This document shows positions 1 through 8,496 of a DNA stretch of 64,000 nucleotides, piece by piece (the first letter of the stretch is position 1; each line of letters starts with the position of its first letter). The DNA lies in NCBI RefSeq assembly GCF_021290925.1, contig NZ_JAJSLX010000004.1, positions 248,001 to 312,000 on the forward strand, written 5' to 3'. The notes under the pieces are model-generated. The model had not been told where the DNA came from, ran no database searches, and worked only from the letters and a program-made list of their open reading frames with translations. The position numbers and the translations under genes were made by a program. Source of the stretch: Sessilibacter corallicola. Its GTDB lineage: Bacteria > Pseudomonadota > Gammaproteobacteria > Pseudomonadales > Cellvibrionaceae.

Positions 1-870
1 GGCTTTCATAATTTCAATAAATTTATTAACTGCAGGTGTATGAATCGCTTCTTCTCTAAGAACGCAAAATGAAGACCATGGAATTGATACATCTATAGGA
101 ATTTTTTTTAAGTTATTCTTTTCAAGTTCTTCGGTAAACAGTATTTCAGGCCCGGCAGTAATGTAATCGGATTTAACTGCCATTGCTTTTGCGATTCCAT
201 AATTATTACAGGTTATAAGAGGGAAGTTTTGCAATGCAGGAGTATTAGCTGCTTCAAGTATCGATTGCGACACTTTGGGTGTGATGCTGTTATAAGCAAG
301 AATTTCTTCGAGCGAATAGGTTTTGTCTTGATCAAAAACAGGGTGCTCTGGTCTAGCCAGGAATATAATGTCGGCGCTTTTTAAACCGTAGAAGAGAAAG
401 CCCTCAGGCAGGTCACTAACTTGAAAAGGACCAATACCCACATCTACAGATCCGTCATCTACCATTGAAAGAAGTCTCTCAGAGCTTTCTGTTGATAGTG
501 ACACCTTAATATTTGATGTCTGCTTTATGAAATCTAGCAGCACTTTTGGAAAGTAGACTTGTTCAGTTATGGGGCCTACTCCGATATTTAAGGTTCCTTC
601 TTCAAGTTCTGAAAGCCGTTGCACGTGACGCCGCATAGAATCCAGCTTTGATTGGATAAATTGGCCGTTGCCAATTAAGTAGTTAGCTGCTTCCGTAGGG
701 ATCATGCCACCGCTATATCTATGGAACAGTTCTATCTTGAGAACTTGTTCGAGCCTGCTGATCCTTTTACTGAGGGTCGGTTGGGACATGAAGAGTTTAT
801 CTGCTGCTTTGTTGACACTGCCTGTTTCAGAAACGGTTTTTATTAAATTTATATCAGAAACATCAAGCAT
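1..870 (-). CDS. LysR-family transcriptional regulator (3' end outside window)
   Basis: Reading the minus strand from the ATG at 868-870 gives 290 codons without a stop to the window edge, so the C-terminus is missing. The N-terminus is a typical LysR winged helix-turn-helix (residues about 1-60, with VNKAADKLFMSQPTLSKRISRLE), followed by a periplasmic-binding-like effector domain (GTLNIGVGP from about residue 90). The family binds DNA as a tetramer and responds to a small-molecule inducer. It is divergent from the aldehyde dehydrogenase at 1237, the usual arrangement for a LysR protein controlling the adjacent catabolic genes; that regulatory link is inferred. Confidence 0.9.
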   Translation of the reverse strand, partial: MLDVSDINLIKTVSETGSVNKAADKLFMSQPTLSKRISRLEQVLKIELFHRYSGGMIPTEAANYLIGNGQFIQSKLDSMRRHVQRLSELEEGTLNIGVGPITEQVYFPKVLLDFIKQTSNIKVSLSTESSERLLSMVDDGSVDVGIGPFQVSDLPEGFLFYGLKSADIIFLARPEHPVFDQDKTYSLEEILAYNSITPKVSQSILEAANTPALQNFPLITCNNYGIAKAMAVKSDYITAGPEILFTEELEKNNLKKIPIDVSIPWSSFCVLREEAIHTPAVNKFIEIMKA

Positions 871-1236
871 GATGGGTTCCCATTGATTGAATAATGGCAC
901 TTCTCTATAGGCTGCCTTTCTTAGCAATATATTTTAGAAGCACATAAGAATCAAATGGTTATCTTCAGCGGGGCCTTTGTGTAATACACACTCATTCATT
1001 TAATGTTGTGGAGGTTTTTCTATGGCGCTGTGTTGAATACCCATGACCATATCAGTGAGACTTATGGATTTTGTGCAGTATCTGGCCACATGTTTTTCTT
1101 CGCAGTGTCAGTTCTGCATAGACAAGACAAAGATGGTTATTAGATTTTTTTTAAACACTTGGAAAATTTATTCATTTCTACGTTTGTTGCATCTTTATTA
1201 GTCTTGGAGAACATAATAAAAACCTAGGAGAGTCTC
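871..1236. promoter_or_regulatory. Divergent intergenic region between LysR gene and aldehyde dehydrogenase
   Basis: This 366-base AT-rich stretch separates two divergent genes and should hold both promoters and the LysR operator. I could not pick out an unambiguous T-N11-A box or -10/-35 pair. No coding sequence is supported here. The only firm element is the AGGAG ribosome-binding site just before the GTG at 1237. Confidence 0.4.
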
Positions 1237-2700
1237 GTGACAGAAGCTAAAGGTCATATCTTGGATGTGGCATCGAAGTTCCACTATCTTGATGCCCTAC
1301 TCGAAAAGCAGAAAGCAGCCTTTCTCAAAATGCCTATGCCGGCGGCTGACCAAAGAATTAAAAACCTAGATCTTTTGCATAACGCTCTGATTAATTACAA
1401 GGATAGATTGATCCTTTCAATCAGTAATGATTTTGGCAATCGAAGTGAATCCGAAACTCTATTAGCAGAAGTGATCCCGTTACTTGAAGGGATTGCTTAT
1501 AACCGTAAGCGACTGAAAAAGTGGATGAGGCCGCAGAAAAGGCATGTGCCTCTTACTTTGCTGCCTGCTTCTGTGAGCGTGCTTTATCAGCCGTTGGGTG
1601 TTGTTGGTATAGTCGTTCCGTGGAACTTTCCGTTGTTTCTTGGATTATCTCCTTTGATTGGTGCGCTCTCAGCAGGTAACAGAGCGATCATCAAAACTTC
1701 AGAATTTGCGCCCCAAACCTCTGCCGTAATCAAAGAAATGCTAGAGACTATTTTTTCGGAAGAAGAAGTGGCTGTAGTCGAAGGTGATGTAGATGTGAGC
1801 CAGGCTTTTACAAAGTTGCCATTTGATCATCTTCTCTTTACAGGGGCAGTTCCAGTTGGGCGAATGGTTATGAAAGCTGCGGCAGAAAACCTTACACCTG
1901 TGACTCTTGAGCTTGGTGGCAAGTCTCCAGCCATCGTTCATAAAGACTTTCCAATGAGCGAAGCAGCTAAGCGCCTGGTTTTTGGTAAGTGTTTCAATGC
2001 TGGACAGATCTGTGTTTCCCCAGATTATATTCTCTGCCAAAGAGACAGGGTTAATGAATTTGCTGATGAATTCAGTAAGGCTGTTTCAAACAGTTACCCT
2101 ACGATGAAAACAAACGATGATTACACTTCCATCATCAATGATCGTCAGTATCAACGTTTGCAGGATTACCTTCGTGATGCAGAAGAAAAAGGGGCCCGTC
2201 TGGTAACTATCAATCCTGCAGGTGAGTCATTTGAGGGTAGTGGAAAAATGCCCGTAACAATGGTCTTGAACTGTACCGAAGATATGCTGGTCGTGAAGGA
2301 AGAAATCTTTGGCCCAATTCTGCCAATTCTGCCCTATGACGAAGTTGATACCGCTATTGAATATGTAAACTCTCGTCCGCGGCCCTTGGCGCTTTATTAC
2401 TTTGATTGGGATAAAAAGCGTGCTGATAACGTTCTGAAGAGAACCCACTCGGGGGGCGTGTGCGTCAACGATACGTTAAGTCATGTTGGTGCAGATGATA
2501 TTCCATTTGGTGGAGTGGGTGATTCAGGGATGGGGCATTACCACGGCAAAGAAGGTTTCCTTACTTTTAGTAAAGCAAAAGGGATTGTCCGAAAAGGCAA
2601 GCTCAACGTTACTGAATATGTAGCACCGCCCTGGGGTAACGGCATGTATAAGCTCCTCATGCAATTTATGTGGCTTCGTTTTAGAAAGAAAAAAGTCTGA
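1237..2700 (+). CDS. NAD(P)-dependent aldehyde dehydrogenase, coniferyl aldehyde dehydrogenase type
   Basis: This 487-residue protein oxidises an aldehyde to a carboxylic acid. The ALDH signatures are present: PWNFP near residue 128, catalytic-base motif VTLELGGKSP with Glu225, and FNAGQICVSPDY with nucleophile Cys259. The short N-terminus and the RPRPLALYYF segment are typical of the coniferyl-aldehyde/fatty-aldehyde branch. It starts at a GTG behind AGGAG. The stop lies 9 bases before the GMC oxidoreductase start, so the two are probably co-transcribed: the alcohol is oxidised by the GMC enzyme and the aldehyde by this one. A paralogue sits at 28019. The substrate is not predictable; hydrophobic aldehydes are likely. 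Confidence 0.9.
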   Translation: MTEAKGHILDVASKFHYLDALLEKQKAAFLKMPMPAADQRIKNLDLLHNALINYKDRLILSISNDFGNRSESETLLAEVIPLLEGIAYNRKRLKKWMRPQKRHVPLTLLPASVSVLYQPLGVVGIVVPWNFPLFLGLSPLIGALSAGNRAIIKTSEFAPQTSAVIKEMLETIFSEEEVAVVEGDVDVSQAFTKLPFDHLLFTGAVPVGRMVMKAAAENLTPVTLELGGKSPAIVHKDFPMSEAAKRLVFGKCFNAGQICVSPDYILCQRDRVNEFADEFSKAVSNSYPTMKTNDDYTSIINDRQYQRLQDYLRDAEEKGARLVTINPAGESFEGSGKMPVTMVLNCTEDMLVVKEEIFGPILPILPYDEVDTAIEYVNSRPRPLALYYFDWDKKRADNVLKRTHSGGVCVNDTLSHVGADDIPFGGVGDSGMGHYHGKEGFLTFSKAKGIVRKGKLNVTEYVAPPWGNGMYKLLMQFMWLRFRKKKV

Positions 2701-2709
2701 GGTGATGTC

Positions 2710-4323
2710 ATGCTGCTATCAGAGAAGCTTAGAGATGAGTATGACTATGTAATCATTGGAAGTGGGTTTGGCGGTTCGGTTAGTGCTTATCGTCTAACGC
2801 AGAAGGGCTATAAAGTTCTCGTTATCGAGAAAGGCAAGCAGTACCACGCTCATAACATGCCTGAAAGTAACCGCGATCTAAAACGGTGGATTTGGGCACC
2901 TGCAATAGGCTTGCAGGGAATTATGAAAATGACCTTCTTTAGGCATGTAATGGCTCTCTCAGGAGTGGGGGTTGGCGGCGGTTCATTGGTTTATGGTGCA
3001 ACATTACCCACGCCAAAACCGCAATATTTTGAAACAGGATCGTGGGCTGGTCTCAAGGATTGGCAAGAGGCTCTAAAACCTCATTACGCAACTGCTTTGA
3101 AAATGCTCGGTGCAACAAATAACCCTCATCTAACTGAAGCAGATTTGGTGATGCAGAAGCTTTCCAAGAAATTGGGCAGAGAAGAGGAGTTTTCTACCGC
3201 CAGAGCGGGTATTTTCTTTTCAGAACCTGGCGAAGAGGGCAATGTTGTTGATGACCCTTATTTCGGAGGAAAAGGGCCTGCGCGTAAAGGTTGTATCGAG
3301 TGTGGAGGATGCCTTTCTGGCTGTAGGCATAATGCCAAAAACTCCTTAGATAAAAACTATTTATATCTTGCCCGTCAGGCGGGCGCCGATATTATTGCTC
3401 AGACGGAAGTTGTCGACGTAAGTCCCATTGGCACTGGGGGCGGTGAGCAGGGCTATACAATTAAAACTCGCCCGTTATTGGGAAATGATAAATCTTATCC
3501 AGCTATATGGACAAAGGGTGTAATTTTCTCTGGCGGGGTTTTGGGTACGGTGCCTCTGTTACTCAAGCTCAAAGCATCAGGCTCCTTATCCCGTTTGTCT
3601 GAGCGAGTGGGTTTTGATATCAGAACTAACAGTGAAACCTTAACCGCTGTTACATCTGCTAATGAAGACGCTGATTTTGCTCAGGGAATAGGGATAGGTT
3701 CTATCCTCAATACGGATGATCACAGTCACGTAGAGCCTATCAATTACAGCCCAAAATCTGATTTTTGGCGTTGGATTCTGACACCTCAAACTATTGCAAA
3801 AACGTTCCCAGGTAGGATGGCGCAGCTGGCCAAAGCTTTGGTTACAGAGCCTCGTCAATACATGAAACACCTGTTCAGCAAGAATTGGGGTAAGCGTACC
3901 TTTTACCTTCTCTTTATGCAGCACCTCGATGGCACTTTGACGATGAAAAGAAATCGTTTGGGCTTTGTCACTACAGGTTTGGGGGAGGGTGCTGCACCGA
4001 GCTGCTACATCCCTGAGTCTCAGCGTATTTCTGAATCTGTCAGTGAATTAGTTAATGGCCGTATTACCCGACCTGCGAATGAAGCTTTTTTAGGTGCGCC
4101 TTCTACCGCTCATGTTTTAGGAGGTGCCGTTATTGGAGAAGACGCTTCCAAGGGCGTTATCGACGAGCATAACCGTGTCTTTGGATATCAGAATATGTAT
4201 GTCTGTGATGGTGCAGCGATATCAGCTAATCCAGGTGTTAATCCGTCTCTTAGCATTACGGCCTTAACGGAATGGGCTATGAGCCACATACCTAAAAAAG
4301 AATTATCGCAGATACCAAATTAA
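2710..4323 (+). CDS. GMC-family FAD-dependent oxidoreductase, cholesterol-oxidase-like
   Basis: This 537-residue flavoenzyme has an N-terminal FAD-binding fingerprint (YDYVIIGSGFGGS, residues 11-23) and a second glycine-rich segment (GVGVGGGSLVYGA). A Cys-rich insert, GCIECGGCLSGC, near residue 196 is characteristic of the cholesterol oxidase/long-chain alcohol oxidase branch. The C-terminal NPSLSITALTEWAM block is also typical. It would oxidise a hydroxyl group of a bulky or long-chain substrate. It follows the aldehyde dehydrogenase directly and precedes an acyl-CoA ligase, which fits alcohol to aldehyde to acid to acyl-CoA. Family membership is clear; substrate is inferred. Confidence 0.88.
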   Translation: MLLSEKLRDEYDYVIIGSGFGGSVSAYRLTQKGYKVLVIEKGKQYHAHNMPESNRDLKRWIWAPAIGLQGIMKMTFFRHVMALSGVGVGGGSLVYGATLPTPKPQYFETGSWAGLKDWQEALKPHYATALKMLGATNNPHLTEADLVMQKLSKKLGREEEFSTARAGIFFSEPGEEGNVVDDPYFGGKGPARKGCIECGGCLSGCRHNAKNSLDKNYLYLARQAGADIIAQTEVVDVSPIGTGGGEQGYTIKTRPLLGNDKSYPAIWTKGVIFSGGVLGTVPLLLKLKASGSLSRLSERVGFDIRTNSETLTAVTSANEDADFAQGIGIGSILNTDDHSHVEPINYSPKSDFWRWILTPQTIAKTFPGRMAQLAKALVTEPRQYMKHLFSKNWGKRTFYLLFMQHLDGTLTMKRNRLGFVTTGLGEGAAPSCYIPESQRISESVSELVNGRITRPANEAFLGAPSTAHVLGGAVIGEDASKGVIDEHNRVFGYQNMYVCDGAAISANPGVNPSLSITALTEWAMSHIPKKELSQIPN

Positions 4324-4442
4324 CCGGTGGAAGTTAAACATAAAAATTTAGAGGTACATGTAGCCTCCACTTCATTAGTTTAAGCCAGTTAAAAAAATAA
4401 AAAACTCAGGCTGCATTACTAGTCTGAGAAATAGGTAAACAC

Positions 4443-6347
4443 ATGGAAAATTTTAAGTCCCTAGATCAAGTATTAGATTTTGAACGTACCCCTCTGGCAG
4501 AGCGAAATATGCCAGGCACACCTTATGAAATTTTCCGCACAAGTGCGGCAGCTTTCAGAGAATTGGATGCTCTAGAGTTTTTTTTTGATGCGAGACAGTT
4601 CGAACAGAGTGTGACGTTCAGCTATCAAGAGCTTTTCGAAAACATTAACCGTGCAGCAAATATGTTCCGCTCAAAAGGATTAGGGCGTTCTGATGTGGTG
4701 GCTTTTATTCTTCCCAATTTGCCAGATACTCACTATGTAATCTGGGGAGGGGAAGCATCCGGAGTTGTACTTAGCCTCAATCCGTTGCTAGAAAAAGAGC
4801 AATTATCAGCGCTTATGACCAGCGCCAAAGTAAAATGGGTTGTTACTTTAGCGCCATTTCCTGGTTCCGATCTTTGGCAAAAGGTTGTTCATTCCTGTCA
4901 GGAAAATTCACAGCTCGCCGGTGTTTTTCAAGTTAATCTTCTGGCTTACCTTCAAGGTAAACCTTCATTTTCGAACCCAGATGAAGACAGTTTGATTCCA
5001 TGTGATGAGCTTTCAGTTCCCGTGTACGATTTCCATAAAGAGATGGCCAAACACAGTGCTAAGGAGCTTGAGTTCACTGCTCCTATGCCAGATGATTTTG
5101 CCTCATGTTTCTGTACCGGCGGGACAACTGGTCTGCCTAAAATCGCTAAACGAAGCCATCAAGCCGAAGTCTACAATGCTTGGGCTTTGACCAAAATGTT
5201 CCAGTCAACTTTCACAGAAAATAAGAGTATTTTCTGTGGGCTGCCACTGTTTCATGTCAATGGACAGATTCTTACAGGCCTTACCCCTTGGCTCACTGGT
5301 GGCAAAGTTATACTGGGCACACCTCAAGGTTACCGTTCACCTGAATTGGTCCCCAATTTTTGGAAAATTGTTGAACATTACCGTGTATCACTCTTCTCAG
5401 GCGTTCCTACGCTCTATGCGAATCTTGTGAAAGTACCTGTTCATGATCTGGATATTTCTTCACTGGAATCTGCTATCTGCGGCGCAGCTCCCATGCCAAA
5501 AGAACTGTTCAATGAGTTTCAGGACGTTACCGGGGTTTCAATAATTGAAGGATACGGTTTAACAGAAGGGGTATGTGCCTCGAGTGTAAACCCTGGCTTG
5601 GGTGAGAACACTATCGGATCAATTGGTCTACGTCTTCCCTATCAAGATATGCGTGCTCTAGTGCTCGATGAAAACGGTAGTTACCAGAGGGACGCAGACG
5701 TAAACGAAATTGGCAGTATTTGTATTACAGGGCCTAACTTGTTTATGGGTTATATGGAGCCTTCTCATGACAAAGGTGTATGGGTTGATCGTGGTGGCGA
5801 ACGTTGGCTTAACACGGGTGATTTAGGCAGGCAGGATGATAAAGGCTTTTTCTGGCTAACGGGGCGTAAAAAAGAGTTGATTATCCGGGGAGGCCACAAC
5901 ATTGATCCCAAATCATTGGAAGAGGCTATGCATAAGCACCCAGATGTCAGACTTGCTGCGGCTGTTGCCCGCCCTGATGCCTACGCGGGAGAACTGCCGG
6001 TTGTCTATGTTGAACTGAACGAAGGGTCCGATATCTCAGAAGCTAAGTTATTGGAGTTTGCTCAAAGCGAAATTTTCGAAAAAGCAGCTTGGCCAAAAAG
6101 TATTACCGTTGTTGAAAAAATACCGGTTACTCCTGTTGGCAAAATCTTTAAGCCTGCTTTATATATGCGAGAAGTAGAGCAGACCGTTCGTGTTGTAGCT
6201 GCTCAAGCGGAAGCAATAATTGATCAACTTGACGTTCGTCAGGACGACACGCGTGGTGTTGTTGCACATTTGAAAGTCAAAGAGATTAACGAAGAACTGC
6301 AACACCGTCTTAATCAATACACCTTTCAGCATGAACTTAGCAGTTAA
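4443..6347 (+). CDS. AMP-dependent acyl-CoA synthetase/ligase
   Basis: This 634-residue ANL-superfamily enzyme activates a carboxylate to an acyl-adenylate and then a CoA thioester. The phosphate-binding loop CTGGTTGLPKIAKRSH lies near residue 222, with YGLTEG near 375, TGDLGRQDDKGFFWLTGRKKELI near 455-480, and the catalytic-lysine region PVGKIFKPAL near 562. No membrane segment is seen. It lies 119 bases after the GMC gene and probably belongs to the same operon, taking the acid made by the two upstream enzymes. The substrate acid is unknown. Confidence 0.9.
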   Translation: MENFKSLDQVLDFERTPLAERNMPGTPYEIFRTSAAAFRELDALEFFFDARQFEQSVTFSYQELFENINRAANMFRSKGLGRSDVVAFILPNLPDTHYVIWGGEASGVVLSLNPLLEKEQLSALMTSAKVKWVVTLAPFPGSDLWQKVVHSCQENSQLAGVFQVNLLAYLQGKPSFSNPDEDSLIPCDELSVPVYDFHKEMAKHSAKELEFTAPMPDDFASCFCTGGTTGLPKIAKRSHQAEVYNAWALTKMFQSTFTENKSIFCGLPLFHVNGQILTGLTPWLTGGKVILGTPQGYRSPELVPNFWKIVEHYRVSLFSGVPTLYANLVKVPVHDLDISSLESAICGAAPMPKELFNEFQDVTGVSIIEGYGLTEGVCASSVNPGLGENTIGSIGLRLPYQDMRALVLDENGSYQRDADVNEIGSICITGPNLFMGYMEPSHDKGVWVDRGGERWLNTGDLGRQDDKGFFWLTGRKKELIIRGGHNIDPKSLEEAMHKHPDVRLAAAVARPDAYAGELPVVYVELNEGSDISEAKLLEFAQSEIFEKAAWPKSITVVEKIPVTPVGKIFKPALYMREVEQTVRVVAAQAEAIIDQLDVRQDDTRGVVAHLKVKEINEELQHRLNQYTFQHELSS

Positions 6348-6409
6348 ACATAATAGCAGTTAAATATAGCTGTTAATCCATCTGGAAAACTAATTACCTA
6401 TGAGTGTGA

Positions 6410-6440
6410 GAAGAGCCATCTTTGGAGTTGGCTCTTTTCC
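6410..6440 (+). terminator. Rho-independent terminator after acyl-CoA ligase
   Basis: An 8-bp perfect stem (AAGAGCCA / TGGCTCTT) with a short loop is followed by T-rich sequence. It ends the 1237-6347 operon. Confidence 0.75.
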
Positions 6441-6489
6441 TTGTTCATTGTTCATTCCAAATTCCTTCGTAGATGTAATATTCACAAGA

Positions 6490-6925
6490 CTACCGTGAGC
6501 CCTGATTACAGTAATCCACAAACCTATCCCACCGATTGTTCAAATACGTTAGTGCCTTACCCAATTTTGTTTTTGGGTAATCGTTGCTTTTCCCGTTTTT
6601 TCTTTCTTCTGTCATTATCGAGCGCTTTTAAATTTTCTTCGCGCGTAAGCAACACCCCCCAGCTTAGTCATACAATAGGTAGCGCAGGCTTTTTGATAGC
6701 CGTGGTAACCATCGACCACAATCGCTGTGTTGTTGCAATTTAATAACATTAATGGAACGTCTTGGTTGCGGCTTATTGCGTAATGGAAAACGGTGGCAGG
6801 TTGCGAGCGGGGTTGTGTTATTGCCCACATTTAATGCTAACTTTGAGTGGGTTTTTCCGGTTCTTTGAGCACCTGAACCCGAGTTTCATCCAGATGCAAA
6901 CATGAGATTTATAAAGGGTTACTGA
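6490..6925 (-). pseudogene. IS66-family transposase relic
   Basis: On the minus strand, conceptual translation gives LHLDETRVQVLKEPEKPTQS, two stops, MWAITQPRSQPATVFHYAISRNQDVPL, DGYHGYQKACATY, GGVAYARRKF, and then after a frameshift GKALTYLNNRWDRFVDYCNQG. These match, in order, the conserved catalytic core of IS66 transposases (LHxDET, DGYxGY, HARRKF, GKALTYL). In-frame stops, a frameshift and missing ends make it a decayed fragment. No terminal inverted repeats or accessory IS66 orfs were found. It separates the acyl-CoA ligase operon from the DUF1329/DUF1302 genes and shows past insertion here. Confidence 0.85.
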
Positions 6926-7034
6926 ATATCTAAAGGTCAGTTAATAAATTAAGATTGAAATCAAATTTATATGTTAACTGAAAAAATGATTTTTTTGGAA
7001 AAGAGTGAATTTATTGATTGTAGATGAAAGCAAA

Positions 7035-7123
7035 GGGCTTTATTTATAGTTAGAAACTCTTACACATGCTTCAAACATATAAAATGTATGAAGCATATAG
7101 AGAAAAGATTTGAAATAAAGCCC
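7035..7123 (-). terminator. Nested inverted repeats downstream of the DUF1329 gene
   Basis: An 11-bp perfect inverted repeat (GGGCTTTATTT at 7035-7045, AAATAAAGCCC at 7113-7123) encloses a second near-perfect hairpin (ATGCTTCA..TGAAGCAT, about 7064-7096). It begins 12 bases after the stop of the minus-strand DUF1329 gene. It probably terminates or stabilises that transcript; a small mobile palindromic element is an alternative. Confidence 0.55.
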
Positions 7124-7134
7124 AGTTTTAAGGG

Positions 7135-8472
7135 TTAACGTTTACCTGAACGTCGAAGTGCACCCGGTGTGAAATCGCCACGTTTTGATTCTGCACCGAA
7201 ATTAAAGCCTTCTTTCTCTTCGTTTGTCAGGCCTGTCATAAGCATTCGCCCTGAAATAAGATCATGGAGAGTTTCTGCGGTAAACCAAGGCACATTTGCG
7301 TCCGTAAACTGCATTTCATGTGCTTCAGCGACACGCCATAATTTACCTCGGCCATCGTAATGATCAATTACGGCTGCTTGCCAAGTATCTTCATCAATGT
7401 AGAAACGGCGTTTATGGTAAACGTGACGCTCATCTTCCTTTAGGGTTGCTTCTACTACCCAAACTCGATGCAGTTCGTAGCGTGTAAATTCTGGGTTCAG
7501 GTGACCTTTTTGAATGATCTGCTTATATTTTAGATCTTTTGACGCCAACTGAAATGAATTATAAGGAATGTATAATTCCTGCTTACCTAGTAATTCCCAG
7601 TGGTAGCGATCTGGAGCGCCATTGTACATATCAAAGTTATCTGTGGTACGAGTGCTCTCGCTTGCAAACCCAGGACTGTCATACGCTACTTGTGGTGCTC
7701 GTCTTACTCTGCGCTGACCTGCATTATATAACCAGGCTGAGCGTGGCTCCGCTACTTGGTCTATTGTCTCATGCACTAGTAGAACATTGCCTGTCATTCG
7801 TGCAGGTTCCATTACGCGCTGAAGATAATAAAACAGCATATTGTTATCTTTCTCGGCATCGTAACCTCCTTTTAGATGCTGCGGCCAAGCTAAGCGGTCG
7901 TTAATTTTAACTATTGTGTAGTCGCCATTTTTTTTCACTGGCGCTTGGGCAATAATACGTTCGACGCTGCCGCCGCGGTATCGCGTAATATGGTTCCAGA
8001 TCACCTCCAGGCCACTTTGTGGAATAGGAAAGGGGACTGTTTCTTCAAAATTTATAAGGCCATTACCGCCTTGAACCAGCTCCGCTGTTACTGCATTTTT
8101 CTTGGCAAGTTCATAAACCCGTTGCGGATAGGTAGCGGTTCTCTTGGTATCAAAGACACGCATTTTGTGAGAGTCCGGATACTTTTCCAGTAGAGCTAGC
8201 TGCCCTAGAGTGAGATTATCTTTATATTGCTGGGCATTGCTTGCTGTAATTTCGAATTTCGGAGATTCCAGCAAGATCGATTCGATATTGGACAGTGGCT
8301 CTACATTCCAGCTAGGGATAGTTCCACTGGCATTTCCATTTTTTTCGGCACCAACCGGTGTAAGTTGGGTGCCCAGTTTCATCGCTTCGTCATCTGAAAC
8401 TTTTGCAATACTGCCTACCGACATAAATGCCAGTGACGTTGCGATTGTGTATGCTGCGATCTTAGTAAACAT
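7135..8472 (-). CDS. DUF1329 outer-membrane/periplasmic lipoprotein-sorting-like protein
   Basis: This 445-residue protein has a clear signal peptide (residues 1-23, MFTKIAAYTIATSLAFMSVGSIA) followed by the DUF1329 domain, which is related to the LolA/LolB-like fold. Proteins of this family are nearly always encoded beside a DUF1302 protein, as here, and are reported to be associated with growth on hydrophobic compounds such as steroids and terpenoids; their biochemical role is not established. The gene is 24 bases downstream of the DUF1302 gene on the same strand, so the two form an operon. It likely works in the periplasm or at the outer membrane in transport of the hydrophobic substrate. 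Confidence 0.88.
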   Translation of the reverse strand: MFTKIAAYTIATSLAFMSVGSIAKVSDDEAMKLGTQLTPVGAEKNGNASGTIPSWNVEPLSNIESILLESPKFEITASNAQQYKDNLTLGQLALLEKYPDSHKMRVFDTKRTATYPQRVYELAKKNAVTAELVQGGNGLINFEETVPFPIPQSGLEVIWNHITRYRGGSVERIIAQAPVKKNGDYTIVKINDRLAWPQHLKGGYDAEKDNNMLFYYLQRVMEPARMTGNVLLVHETIDQVAEPRSAWLYNAGQRRVRRAPQVAYDSPGFASESTRTTDNFDMYNGAPDRYHWELLGKQELYIPYNSFQLASKDLKYKQIIQKGHLNPEFTRYELHRVWVVEATLKEDERHVYHKRRFYIDEDTWQAAVIDHYDGRGKLWRVAEAHEMQFTDANVPWFTAETLHDLISGRMLMTGLTNEEKEGFNFGAESKRGDFTPGALRRSGKR

Positions 8473-8496
8473 GCTCTTACCCTTAATAAATTATTG

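Noticed and set aside
704-886. Plus-strand 60-codon open frame
   Set aside because: It is antisense to the start of the LysR gene, which is clearly the real gene.
6441-6743. Plus-strand 100-codon open frame
   Set aside because: It is antisense to the IS66 transposase relic and resembles no protein.
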